Part shown: positions 11,365 to 21,168 of the stretch, piece after piece
How positions within the stretch are numbered: position 1 is the stretch's first letter
Layout: each line of letters opens with the position of its first letter
Program-made: the position numbers and the translations under genes
NCBI GenBank assembly: GCA_029215795.1
Contig: JARDYH010000001.1
Coordinates: 403,409,154-403,473,153, forward strand
Direction of reading: 5' to 3'
DNA: 64,000 nucleotides
Origin: Anniella stebbinsi
Lineage: Eukaryota > Chordata > Lepidosauria > Squamata > Anniellidae
Notes under the pieces: model-generated
Told to the model about the DNA's origin: nothing
Databases searched by the model: none
Seen by the model: the letters and a program-made list of their open reading frames with translations, nothing else

Positions 11365-11482
11365 GTCCCAACCTGGTGGGCTCCAGATGTGTTGACTACA
11401 GCTCCCATCAACCCAGGTATCCTTAGTTGGGGAAGATGGGAGTTGTAGCAGCTGAAAGGCACTAGGTTGGGGAAGGCTGGAG
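11365..11482. mobile_element. hAT-type MITE family H
   Basis: Halves gactacagctcccatca and gatgggagttgtagcagc with the right end aggttggggaaggctgg. The left end is worn. Confidence 0.65.
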
Positions 11483-12155
11483 TAAACACCACTGGGTTTG
11501 ACAAACCACCGGTCTGATCCAAGGCAAAACTAGAAGTGACACCGTTCACGCCATTCATCTGCGCTGTATTAAAAAAACAAAAAGCATGCATGAGCCAGGC
11601 AGGCTAAACTGGATCAGGGCCAAGATGGGGGACAGGATTAAAGCACCCCTTCACATGGACCAAATCTGGTTCACCCCCTCCTATGCAAATTGATTGATTT
11701 ATTTTTTCCCCAAAAAGAAAAGAAAGGCATAAAGACTAATGACGTGAATAATGGCTTGTCTACTGGGGCCCCTTGTTCTACAACCGCCTCCTACGTTAGG
11801 ATGAAACACGCAGCGGGTACAAAATCCAAATTGCATGGCAGCGCTTTCCTTTGTCTGTAGCCACCTGCTCCGTGGACCAAGGGGTTCATAGTTTGGCAGT
11901 GGCATAGTAAAATCCACATGGCAAGCAGACAAATGGATTGCCAAGTGGAACAGACATCCTTGGTTTGGGTTTTAAGCAGCCAGCGCATGGCTGTTGTGAA
12001 TTGGAATGAAGAATGTCGCATTCATTTAGCAAGGAATGTTAAACAAAACACCCCCAGTTCCCACCCACCCCACTTCTTGCCCTAGCCATATGGGGTTAAG
12101 AGAGCATCGCTTGTCTATTGTATTTGTATTTCAGATATGTGGGACTGACACGGGG
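11483..12155. other. Non-coding, no recognised repeat
   Basis: Only short random open frames; no recognised repeat or gene. Confidence 0.4.
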
Positions 12156-12159
12156 TGGA

Positions 12160-12355
12160 TGAGTGTCCTTAAGTGAAGAGCCATAACTCAGTGAACGAGC
12201 ACACACTTTGCATGCAAAACATCCCATATTCAATCCTGGGTACTTCCAGTTAAACAGGTCAGATAACAAGTGATGGGGAAGAAGACCCCTCTTGTCTGAG
12301 ACCCCAGGACAGTTGTTGCCAGTCAGAGCAGCCAATACTGAGCAAGATTGACAAA
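12160..12355 (+). mobile_element. tRNA-derived SINE, first of a head-to-tail pair
   Basis: Head phrase gccataactcagtgaacgag, anticodon-stem phrase ctttgcatgcaaaac and B box attcaatcctggg, followed by a body containing gttgttgccagtcagagcag. A second copy follows within about 10 bp. Confidence 0.75.
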
Positions 12356-12363
12356 TAGCTTAG

Positions 12364-12545
12364 GCGAAAGGCCATAGTTCAGTTCTAGAGCACACGCTTT
12401 GCATGCAAAAAGGCCTCAGATTTGATCCCTTGCACCTCCAGTTAACAAGATCAAGGTGCAAGTGATGGGGAAGAGGCCCCTGGGAGAGATCCTGCCAATC
12501 AGAGCAGGCAATACTAGATGGATGAATGGCCTGAGCCGTAAGCCA
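12364..12545 (+). mobile_element. tRNA-derived SINE, second of a head-to-tail pair
   Basis: Head phrase gccatagttcagttctagag, then ctttgcatgcaaaaagg and a B-box-like gatttgatccc, then a body like the first copy (caagtgatggggaagaggcc). The two copies share a subfamily body with an extra 'gttaacaagatcaaggtgc'-type segment not seen in the other SINEs of the window. Confidence 0.75.
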
Positions 12546-12795
12546 GCCTCCTCTGTCCCTATTTTTTCCTCCATCCTGTAGAAATTAGACACAGCCCAGT
12601 TCTCAGGCACTTCTGTCATGCCAGGGTTACGGGGTTCCCGCTGCAGTCCCACTGATGACAGTCGGACTCCATCTGATTCAATCCAAGTACTTCGCCTTAA
12701 TTCAGTTACGAAGCAAAGATTTAGGCTACCTCCACAAGAGAGGTTTAATGCTCTTTGAAGGCTCATTAAAATTTTTACCTCCACACCAGCGGAGC
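12546..12795. other. Non-coding, no recognised repeat
   Basis: Short single-copy-looking segment between the SINE pair and the CpG-rich inverted-repeat element. Confidence 0.35.
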
Positions 12796-13072
12796 GCAAA
12801 ACGGGCGTAGAGGCGCGTTATCTCCCGGATTATGTGCATTATCGAATGCGCGTTAAATAGCGACTTTTATTTTGCTCCGGCCGTTAAAGCGCATTTTCGC
12901 AGTGTGAACAAGCGATTATGCGCGTTAACTTCTTGTAAAGCGCTTTTTGGACATCAATTAATGCGCTTCGCCGCCTCTCGCCGCCTCCCGTGCAGAGGGA
13001 TTAGGAGTAAATGCGCCTCCGCGATAATGCGCATAATCCCCGAACCGGGCGCAAAAGCGCATCCTTAGTTTT
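12796..13072. mobile_element. CpG-rich inverted-repeat element (possible MITE)
   Basis: A compact island of gcgc-type words (gcgcgtta, atgcgcgttaa, aaagcgcattttcgc, ttaatgcgcttcgcc) far from the main CpG island. An inverted repeat is visible: ggattatgtgcattatcg at about 12,826-12,843 against cgataatgcgcataatcc at about 13,021-13,038. A second word pair, gcgcgttaa and ttaatgcgc, is also partly inverted. The undecayed CpGs suggest a young or selectively kept element. It could instead be a conserved E2F-like regulatory block. Confidence 0.45.
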
Positions 13073-13079
13073 CCAAGGG

Positions 13080-14140
13080 CTGGAAAAGTTGGTTATGCAT
13101 TTAAGAAACGTGTGCGCGCTATTCCTGATTATGTCAAGCAATCTTGTAAAAGCAGCCCCATGCCTGCCCAGCTGGATCAGCCCATGGCCTGTGCAGCAGG
13201 GTCTCCAACATGTGCCCAGATGGCTTCTAAATTTCTCACTCCCAAATCAAGGGTGTGTTTTGAATGCCTTGTGAACTGACCTAAAAAGGGGGCCGTGTGG
13301 TGTTTGCGTGAGTGTGATGGGGGGGGAGGGGAGGGTGTTTTCTCAGTGAAGAGAAGTCGCAGGCCCGTATAGATCCTGAATGGAGGCAACGTCAAGAATC
13401 CACTCACATGGCTTAAATCCATGCACACCTTGATTTTTTGTTGTTATGGTTATGGCTATGGTTGGGGAGTGGGGGTAATGTGCAAATTTCCACCAGGAGT
13501 CTTTGGCTCAGATATTCCTGGAGATCGTGGGTGCAGAGGGTCAAGGGAGCAGGTCCAGGGGCTGTGGGCCCATTTCTTCCGCTTCTTTGGCCCTCCTTTT
13601 TCTTCTCTCTCCTTTCACAAAGAGAAGGGGAGGGGGAGGGGGAGACGCTGGCAAATGTGAAGAGGAGAATGCTGCCGCCTCCTTTCTCCCAGGCAGGCAG
13701 TGCCTTGGCTGAAGAACGCTGCCAAAAGAGAAGATCTCTCTCCTCTCTGGCTCTGGGCTTCCCAGCTGTCTAAAGGAGAGAGATCTCCACACACCCTGTT
13801 TTTCATACCCATCTGCCCCTCCCTTTCTGTCTCTCTTTCTCTCCCTCCCTCCCTCCCTCCCTGTTTCCTTCCTTCCTTCCTCCACATTTGCTCCTGGCTC
13901 CGTAGATTATCGGAAGGGATGGAGAGAAAGCGGGGAGGGGGCGATTAGGGAATTGATTCGGATTTACCCCCCTCCCTCCTGCATCTGAGGCTCCCCCAAG
14001 ACGGCCTCCCTTTCTATCCCGCTTCCCCGTTGTATATTAGGGGGATCCAGCCTCTCCCCACACCCGATTTCATTGTTCTGGGGCGATTAGCATATCCCAT
14101 CCCCCCCGCTTTTCCAACCGGGAAGGAGGTGGCCGCGTTG
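13080..14140. other. Non-coding approach to the CpG island
   Basis: Includes G-rich 13,319-13,335 and a C/T-rich tract (about 13,800-13,885, with several CCCT and CCTT units). No coding signal. May be part of a proximal promoter for a + strand transcript. Confidence 0.4.
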
Positions 14141-14149
14141 ATCGGAGTC

Positions 14150-15100
14150 GCTGCCTCTGGCACCCCGCTCCTTTGGCCCAAGGGCGATCTCCCCAAATCG
14201 GCGCGCGCGCGTACGTGTGCGCGCGTCGGAGTAGGAGGAGGGAGAGGCGATGCGTCCTCCTTCCCCCCGGCCTCGTCTCCAGCCCACCTTCTCCTGCGCG
14301 CCCCCACCCTGCGCGCTTCGCACCTGCCCTTCGGAAAGCGGCGGCGGCGGCGGGAGGAGCCGAGCGGCTGCCGAGGAAGACGGAGCGCCGGCCAGTGCCC
14401 GCTGCCTCTGCCGCCGCCGCCGCTAGCCCCCGGAGCCAGACGCCGAGCGGCTGGAGCCGGAGCCTGGAGCCGGGAGGGGCCCCGATTCTGCTGCCTGGAG
14501 GGCGGAGGCAGGAAGGCGGGCGGCGGACGGGCGCGCGCCCAGGATCCAGGAGCTGCTGGGCGAGACGGGGGCGCAGCAGCCGCGCCGCGATCGGAGAGGG
14601 GGACGCCCGGAGCCGGGCTAGAAGGCGAGTCTCGGGCTGCCCACGCTGCCACCGCCGCCGCTGGATAACCGGGGAGCCGCCGCCGCCGCTGTCACCGCTG
14701 CTCCTGCTGTTGGTGGCGGCGCCGCCGCCGCCGCCGGGTGGGAAGGAGCGATGCCATTTCTCCGCGGGAGAGGCGGGCGGCGAGAATGAGAGGAGATGCA
14801 GGTAAGAGGCGACGGGCTGCGGGTGGGGGGGGCTTAGGCGGGGGGGGGGGGCTCCGGTCCGGATTGGGGCGCAGGGAGGATGACATTGGAGCAGTGCTCT
14901 GGCTTGGGGGAGGGGGAGGGGAGGGAGTCCGGGAGAGGTCTGAGGAGGGGAGTCGCTCCTCTTTTAGGAGGGGGGCATCCCTGGTTTGGGGGGGGGGGTA
15001 GTGCTCCCGCCCCGCTGCCTTTTGCACTGCGCTTTAGAGCGAGGTCTAGAGGTGTCTTCTTTTTGGGGGCGGGAGGGGGAGACACGAAGAGAGAGAGAGA
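14150..15100 (+). promoter_or_regulatory. CpG island, candidate promoter
   Basis: About 0.95 kb of very GC-rich, CpG-dense DNA with GCC/CGG triplet runs (about 14,337-14,352 and 14,716-14,737) and GGGCGG-type Sp1-like boxes. Unlike the CpG-rich transposons elsewhere in this window, it has no inverted termini and no tandem units. Open frames of about 210 codons occur on both strands but are Arg/Ala/Pro-rich consequences of composition. CpG islands of this kind mark promoters of widely expressed or developmental vertebrate genes. The gene itself cannot be identified. Confidence 0.75.
14500..14801 (+). other. Candidate first exon (5' boundary unknown)
   Basis: The + strand of the CpG island has an excellent donor, gatgcag|gtaagagg, with the exon end at 14,801 and GT at 14,802-14,803. 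Upstream ATGs are at 14,751 (a 12-codon frame ending at 14,789), 14,786 and 14,796. The last two are open into the donor, so they could begin a protein that continues in a later exon, or the exon could be purely 5' untranslated. No acceptor or second exon is identified in the remaining 49 kb. The start given is arbitrary. Confidence 0.4.
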
Positions 15101-15132
15101 GAGAGAGAGGACCCCCCACACACACACACACT
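15088..15132. repeat. (GA)n followed by (CA)n
   Basis: A run of GA units (about 15,088-15,108) and then CA units (about 15,116-15,131). Confidence 0.85.
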
Positions 15133-15675
15133 ACAGATTGGAAATCTGCTTTAGATTTGGTGGGGAGGGGTGTTCGGGTTGCGATACTAAGGCTGTTCGT
15201 GGCTCGGAGTTATACTTCGGGTTCTAGGATCCTTTTGTGGTTCAGAAGCAAATGCTGTCTGTTTGGAAGCCTTGCTCCAGATTTTGTGGGGGGGGGGGCA
15301 TGAAAGGCGGCGTGAAGGCTTTCTGGGCTAGAGGCAATGGAGGGGGCTTCTCCGGTCTTGGTCCTGCGGGAGATGCTCCAGATTAGGAGATGTTTTGGGT
15401 TCAGACGTGGGTTCGGGAGATATCTGGGGACCCGGGGAGGGGGGGGGGTTACACCAACCCTGGCTTCAGCCAGCCTCCTGGCATGTAGGCTTAGCACGCC
15501 TAGCTGCTAAAAAGGTAATAATGCTCCTTTCTTTCCCCTACCCCCAAAGGGTGTCCTCCCCTGGGGCTTCAATTCGCGCCCTCTGCCCCCTCCGTGCTTG
15601 GCTTCCGTTGAATTTGCTCTGAAGTTTGTACTATTGGGTGGCCTCCCATACAGATGGGAGGTTGTCTGTGTGGAT
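15101..15675. other. Non-coding, G-rich start of the putative intron
   Basis: Several G9-G12 runs (for example 15,287-15,298 and 15,440-15,448). No repeats or coding signal. Confidence 0.4.
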
Positions 15676-15679
15676 TGGG

Positions 15680-15896
15680 AGGTGTGTGTGTGTGTGTGTG
15701 TGTGAAAGAGAGAGGGGGGAATCCTGTGTTTCCATACGGGATGAGCCCTGTAGTGTGGGGAATGACATCTGGGTGTGTGCTTGTTGTCTGGTGTCGCTTT
15801 TTACTATTTGGAAGGTGTGTGTGTGTGTGTGTGTGTGTAAACAGCTGGGGGTTATAGAAAACTTGTGACTTTGTGTGTTGCTTGCATGGTAGCAGT

Positions 15897-15930
<34 letters not shown>
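15680..15930. repeat. Three (GT)n microsatellites
   Basis: GT runs at about 15,680-15,704, 15,815-15,838 and 15,898-15,929, separated by unrelated DNA. Confidence 0.95.
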
Positions 15931-16424
15931 GGACAGTTCTGTACTGGACACTGGCGTTATTTTGGGGTGAAAGTGGATTCTTGAATGGAAAAGACATTTC
16001 TGGGTGGATCCTGCGAGGATTGTGTTATGTGCATTGGCTCTCTGTGTTTTGCAACATTTCTGGGTCTTTTGTCTGGTGTGCTCTGTGTGTGTGTGTTACT
16101 GGGTTATCTGTTCTTATGCAACGAGCGTGCCAGTCCTCATTGGTTTTGTGTGTGCGGCTATTGCATGGAAGACTATGAATCGTGTGTTGGGGGGGGCGTT
16201 CTGTTACCAATGAAGACCTTTCCATTTTGTGGGTATACTGGCATCGGGCTTTATGGGAACGAACGGTGGCATTAGGTGTCACCACGTTTTCTAGTGACAT
16301 GCTGTGAGCTGGTGAGTTTGGTGACTTCCGAGAGCCCAAATGCAGGCCATTTCTTGAGTATCGATGCCTGGGAGCCAAAGAAATTATTTTTTTCTCCCCT
16401 TTCCTGGCTGTGTCCTCCTTTCCT

Positions 16425-16596
16425 TTTTCCTTCACAAGACCTCTGTCCTGGAGTCCCACATTTTCCTACCTGTGGGGGGACAGGGTTTGCCTGGCACACC
16501 CACAGGCACCTTTTCCTTCACAAGACCTCTGTCCTGGAGTCCCACATTTTGCTACCTGTGGGGGGACAGGGTTTGCCTGGCACACCCATAGGCACT
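16425..16596. repeat. 86-bp tandem duplication
   Basis: Two consecutive copies with period 86 (ttcacaagac at 16,431 and again at 16,517), both containing ctgtcctggagtcccacatt. They differ at only a few positions, so the duplication is recent. Confidence 0.9.
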
Positions 16597-17090
16597 TCCC
16601 GTTTGGCAATGGCATATGTCCTGGAGATGGCTTTGATTCCCCTGGCTGGATCCAGAAAGGGCCTGGATGCATCTTAAGAGTCACCCTTGCAGCAGCCCAG
16701 CAAACTGGGCCTCTTTAGCATCATAGCAAGGAACACCTTGGCCATTGGAGAGACAGCTGGGGACCAAGGCACTTGACACATTCCGGTGGGTACGGCTGGT
16801 AGAGCAGGCCAGAAATGGAGGGCATGAGTCCTCCAATGTGGCAACAACCAGCGGGTCGGAGGAGGAAGCCAGCTTGGTTTTCCAGCAATTGTTTGCCCAA
16901 GACTAAACTATCCAAGGCAGGCAAGGACTTTCCTTCTGCTAACGGAGCAGCTGCTGACGTTTAAGCTGCCTGCAAATCACACTTAAGAAGCTACCTTCTG
17001 CAAGGTTAGATTGTTTTTTTCATTTTGCCCTGTATTGTCTCTTCTAACTGGCAACAGAGCTCAGGGATCCCAAGCAGAGGGGGGGGGGGG
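16597..17090. other. Non-coding, no recognised repeat
   Basis: No recognised family. A G14 run is at 17,079-17,092. Confidence 0.35.
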
Positions 17091-17094
17091 GGAT

Positions 17095-17190
17095 GATCCT
17101 TTGGATTGTAGCTGCCAAGGACTGAATCTGGAGCTTTCTGCATGCAAAATGTGTACTCTGCCTCTATGGTCCCTAAGCGGTCTGATGCCC
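17095..17190 (-). mobile_element. SINE head fragment
   Basis: Minus-strand head of family S: catgcagaaagctcc and ctgaatctggagctttctgcatgc-type phrases with a worn B box. The body is missing. Confidence 0.5.
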
Positions 17191-17197
17191 CCGCATC

Positions 17198-17490
17198 CTA
17201 GAATCATAGAACAGTAGAGTTGGAAGGGCCTATAAGGCCATAGAGTCCAATACCCTGCTCAATGCAGGAATCCGCCTTAAAGCATCCCTGACAGATGGCT
17301 GTCCAGCTGCCTCTTGGATGTCTCGAGTGTGGGAGAGCCCACCACCTACCTAGGTCATTGGTTCCATTGTCGTCCTGCTCTAACAGTCAGGGAATTTTTC
17401 CTGATGTCCAGCTGGAATCTGGATTCCTGTAACTTGAGCCCATTATTCCATGTCCTGCACTCTGGGTTTACCGAGAAGAGATCCTAATCC
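17198..17490 (-). mobile_element. CR1 LINE 3' end
   Basis: On the + strand it starts tagaatcatagaacagtaga, the reverse complement of the ATTCTATGATTCTA tail characteristic of CR1 elements. It then continues through ttggaagggcctataaggcc and the phrase tttttcctgatgtccagctg. This is a 5'-truncated copy on the minus strand with no open frame. Confidence 0.9.
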
Positions 17491-17499
17491 TAAATGCCT

Positions 17500-17960
17500 G
17501 TGGGTTGATCACCATTACTCACTGGGAGGGAGGTCACTTTGCACATGCCTAGTGGCACTGTCTTGATTGCGCTTTTTTCATGCCTAGAGTTCTGGTATTG
17601 AAAATTGGCCTTCTGGGAACAGAGGGGAGAAGGAATTAATCACTGATGCAAACCTTGGAAGTTGCTTGTTTAGGCCTTAGTCCATTTAACTCCTTGTTGT
17701 CCACATGGATTAGCCATGGTTCTTGGTGGCATCAGGTCGTGCCCTAGTAGTTGAGGTCCATTTTAGGCAAGGATGCCTGAGAGTACGTCTCGGACCTCCT
17801 GCTCACAAAACACAGTCATGGCCACTGAGCCTCCAATTAGATCTAGATACGCCAGTGATATAGACTCAGTAAGAGCTGATATACAAATGGCCCAAAAGAA
17901 CGGTTCTTATTTCTTTTCTTTTCTTTTTCAAAAAGCTTGCCTACTCCTTGTAACCAGAGT
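17500..17960. other. Non-coding, no recognised repeat
   Basis: No recognised family or gene. Confidence 0.35.
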
Positions 17961-17964
17961 TCAC

Positions 17965-18165
17965 TCAGTCAAATGTCATTATGGAAACACTGGAAGTGCC
18001 TTGAGTCAGACCCTTGGTCCACCTAGCCTGGCATTGTCAACGCTGACTGACAGCAGGTGGTTCTCCAGGGTTTCAGGCAGGAGTTTTTTCTAGCCTTACC
18101 TGGAGATGCCACTGGGGATGCCGCAGGTGCTCTACCACTGAGCTCTACTGTCTCGCCTGCTTTAT
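17965..18165 (-). mobile_element. tRNA-Ala-derived SINE with damaged head
   Basis: Minus strand. Family S body (gagtcagacccttggtccac ... ctccagggtttcaggcagg) and an A box (ctctaccactgagct, about 18,131-18,145). The B-box segment is missing between 18,112 and 18,131. Confidence 0.7.
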
Positions 18166-18465
18166 ATCACTTGCTCTCTGGACTGCAGGTGTGGTCGCCA
18201 AATATAAATCAGCCACATCGTCGTAAAGGAAGTGCTCAGTAACTGTGGGGTGGAAGGCCTCATACAAGTGTACAATTCTAGGTCCTTCGGAGCGCTATGT
18301 CTTCCTTGCACCGTGAGGAGCAGAAAAAACTCAAATGGGTTAGGACGTGTGTGTAATAGCAACTGAGGTTCCAGGACGTGACGAAATGGTAAATACATAG
18401 CTGGAGATGCTCAGAAATGGGCAGAATTGTTCTTCTAAAGGCTAATCGTATTTGGAGTGCAATCC

Positions 18466-18482
18466 GGGGGGGGGGGGGGGGG
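18466..18482. repeat. G17 homopolymer
   Basis: A run of 17 G. Length is likely uncertain in the assembly. Confidence 0.9.
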
Positions 18483-18838
18483 AGCCAATTTCAAAGGGTG
18501 AGTTAAGTACATGTTTCAGTTGAAATGAATGGGATGTAAAGGGCATGATGTTGCCTGGCTCATGTCCATGTTTAGAGCTTGGCGGAGTCAAAATGAATAT
18601 TCTCAAATATTCAAAATTTGCAAGTCAGCTTTTGAACAAGAAATGCCAGACTGACATTTAAATTTGAACTTCCAAAGTAACACTTCCAACTTGAAGTTCA
18701 AATTCTTTAGACTTTTGATTCAGGCAGGCGAAATCTCATAAGCTGTCAATTGTCAAATTCTAATCTCCATTGCAGGTTACCAATCAAAGCCATTAACATC
18801 CTAAATAACATTGCATGTTATCTATCCAATATTATACA
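18483..18838. other. Non-coding, AT-rich
   Basis: No recognised family; phrases such as tcaaatattcaaaatttg are weakly self-similar. Confidence 0.35.
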
Positions 18839-18839
18839 G

Positions 18840-19345
18840 TTTTGACTTTATTATTTGTATACTGCTCTTTCTCCCAAAGGAGGCCAAGGCAGCACACAAC
18901 ACAATAAAAAAACCTCATCATTATACACAATAACTCAAACCTCCAATCATGTGACTAAAACAGCAACATTACACAACACACACAACTTCAAACAATAAAG
19001 CCCCAGGGCCAGATTGCACCCCAAAAGCCCAGGTGGGCAATTATGTTTTTTATTTCCCATCTAAAACTCAGCAACATGAGGGCCAATCGTACTCCTTGTG
19101 CAAAGAATTTCACATTCCGGGTGCTGTATCGAAAAGGCCCTGTTTAAGGTTACCACACCCTAAAATCATGAGCTTGACCTCCCTGGCCAATCTTAAAGCA
19201 GTTTGGTCAGTACGGTGGTGGAAGTACTCACTGAAGTACTTGGACCCTAAGTCATGCGAGGCTTTGTACATAGCTGCCAATTGACCCCAGTAGCTCCCAG
19301 GTAGCCACTCCTGTGCTTTTAGGATCAGTGTCACTTGATCCTACT
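18840..19345 (-). mobile_element. L2-clade LINE 3' portion
   Basis: Minus strand. The AT-rich tail side is at about 18,840-18,900 (ttattatttgtatactgctctttctccc). The segment 19,070-19,330 corresponds to the end of the reverse-transcriptase ORF and the 3' untranslated region seen in the intact copy at 24,197. No frame is intact. Confidence 0.65.
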
Positions 19346-19571
19346 TAGCTGCCTCACGTAACACTCTAGCAGATACTAGAGTGTTGGATAACTGAAGCCA
19401 GGATATCTTGAGTTCAGTGATGGCCATATGACAGCTAGAGCTGGGCATGAGCAGTCCTTTTTACTGGGACACTTGTGCCTGTAGTGACAACTTTGAGCTG
19501 AAAAGGGTCTGCAGATGCCCATCTAGAACAGGTCATCTCTCTCATGTCTGGACTTGAGAACCATCTACCCA

Positions 19572-19935
19572 CAGCATAAGAACATCAGAAGCGCCATGCT
19601 AGAACAGACCAATCTAGTCCAGCCTTCTGTTCCCACAGTGGCCAACCAGCCATCGACCAGGGACCCACAAGCAGGATACAATTGAAACAGTACCTTCCCA
19701 CCCATGTTCCCCAGCAACTGGTGCACACAGGCTTCCTGCCTTGGATAGTAAAGGTGGCACATAACCACCAGGGCTAGTAGCCATCAGTAGCCTTCTCCAC
19801 CTCCACTAATTTCTCCAACCCCCTTTTAAAGCCATCCAAATTGGTGGCCATCACCACATCTTGTGGTAGTGAATTCCATCATTTAACTATGCACTGTCCT
19901 GAATCTACAACCAATCAACACCACCGTCTTCTTGG
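19572..19935. mobile_element. CR1-type LINE fragment
   Basis: Family phrases 'agaccaatctagtccagcct', 'cacagtggccaaccagc' and 'gttccccagcaactggtg', followed by 'ttaaagccatccaaattggt' and 'gtgaattccatcatttaact', which is the wording of CR1-type 3' regions. Non-coding. Same family as pieces at 35,025, 50,190, 51,450 and 63,390. Confidence 0.6.
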
Positions 19936-20199
19936 GATATAACCTCCATTGACTGAACTTCAGTTTTTTGGTCCTTGTCCAGTCCATCACTGCACCAAGG
20001 CACATGTCCCACCTCTGCACACCCTCTTCTCATTCAGATGGAATGGGAAGATTATGTACTATTACTTGCCTGCCAACATCACATCCTGTTTGTCAAACTA
20101 CCTCCTGGGAAGCTTTGCTTCATTGCTTACTTCTAGTTTTTAGTGCTTTGCGTTTTTGCCGTCAGGCTTTCAAAGTCACCATGAGGACTAGCATCTTGG

Positions 20200-20705
20200 T
20201 CATGCCCCCATCAAAAGTCTCCTCTGAGGAGGAAGACTTAGAGGCCTGTATGGTGGACAATGCCCATGCCCTGCTAGGGCCCATGCTGTGACAAGGGCCT
20301 GAAGCCTTTGAGGACCCATTAAGATCCCAGCCCCTTAGGAAGAGGGAGAGTCTGCCTCAAAGGAGGAGGCTGAGCAACCCCCACAAACACCAAGGAGCAC
20401 CAATGCTAGAGGAGACAGGCCCATCTCAGAAAATCTTGATGAAGTGCCAGGCTGTATTAGAAGTCTACTCAGGAGGAAAGAGGCTCCTTATGAGCAAAAG
20501 GCCTTCCTCACAAGGAGGACTTTCTGCAGTCAAAGTGAACATCTGCAGGTGGGGTTTGACAATTCTAGGTTAAAAAGCCCAGCAGAAGCAGGTAAGGGCT
20601 GCTGGAAGTAATGTCTGTATGTTTGTGGACTCTGGCTCTGCTTGCTTCTTTGTTGTTCCTTCAGCCCCAGGTTTGCCAGCCCCCAGCCCTACCTGAGCAC
20701 TGGGG
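20200..20705 (+). repeat. Dispersed repeat family B, copy 1
   Basis: Resembles 62,080-62,770. Shared phrases: gagagtctgcctca, aggaggaggctgagca, cctcacaaggaggact and tttgtggactctggctctgc. This copy lacks about 150 bp present in the other between the 'ctggaagtaatgtctg' and 'tttgtggactctgg' landmarks. It ends just before an R4/Dong-type element. It may be part of an LTR element or a LINE 5' region; the class is unknown. Confidence 0.6.
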
Positions 20706-20738
20706 TGAATTGGATGATCTTAGATGATAATGATGATG

Positions 20739-20768
20739 ATAATAATAATAATAATAATAATAATAATA
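20739..20768. repeat. (TAA)n, left flank of R4/Dong element A
   Basis: An AAT/TAA trinucleotide run directly abutting the 5' end of the LINE fragment. Confidence 0.9.
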
Positions 20769-21134
20769 GACAAAAAAGAAAAACACACATCCCTTGTCGA
20801 CATAGCTATGCCAAATGACAAAAATGTTGTTGAAAAGAAAGAGGAAAAGAGAGGAAAATATACACCACTGGCCATGGAGGTCAAAGAGCTATGGCAACAG
20901 GAAAAGGTCACAATTATTGCATTAGTCACACCAGTCACTGGCATCATATCAAAAAACTGTACAGAAAACCTTCAGAAACTGGGCCTACCAAAATACATCC
21001 ACACCAACACCCAGAAAGCAGACATAATTAAAACATGCTCAATTGTCAGGAAATTCCTGAATCAATAAAAGATAGCACGACTTGGCAAAGTCCGTGATAT
21101 CCATCTAGAAAAGCCACCATGAGCAAGGTAGAGA

Positions 21135-21136
<2 letters not shown>
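20769..21136 (+). mobile_element. R4/Dong-clade LINE, 3' end (copy A)
   Basis: A 5'-truncated LINE tail. Its frame, ending at a stop at 21,066-21,068, reads DKKEKHTSLVDIAMPND, then EKRGKYTPLAMEVKELW and later IIKTCSIVRKFLNQ. I take this as the C-terminal restriction-like endonuclease region of R2/R4-type non-LTR elements (the K..LIDIAIPND segment). In the longer copy B this is preceded by a PD pair (QPDIMVIDKK). About 70 bp of 3' untranslated DNA follows and then a second TAA run. Elements of the Dong/R4 clade are known to insert in TAA repeats, which fits the flanks. The function would be target cleavage for retrotransposition, but this fragment is dead. Confidence 0.8.

Positions 21137-21168
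<32 letters not shown>
21135..21168. repeat. (TAA)n, right flank of R4/Dong element A
   Basis: An AAT/TAA run directly following the 3' end of the LINE. Confidence 0.9.

Noticed and set aside
14030..14805. Open frames of 210-212 codons on both strands of the CpG island
   Set aside because: Rich in Arg, Ala, Pro and Gly in every frame and overlapping on both strands. This is expected from composition, and no domain is visible.
15569..15997. His/Thr-rich frames on the minus strand
   Set aside because: Translation of the GT microsatellites.
20724..20768. Poly-Ile/Met peptide start
   Set aside because: It is the translation of the TAA/ATA microsatellite, not a real protein start.
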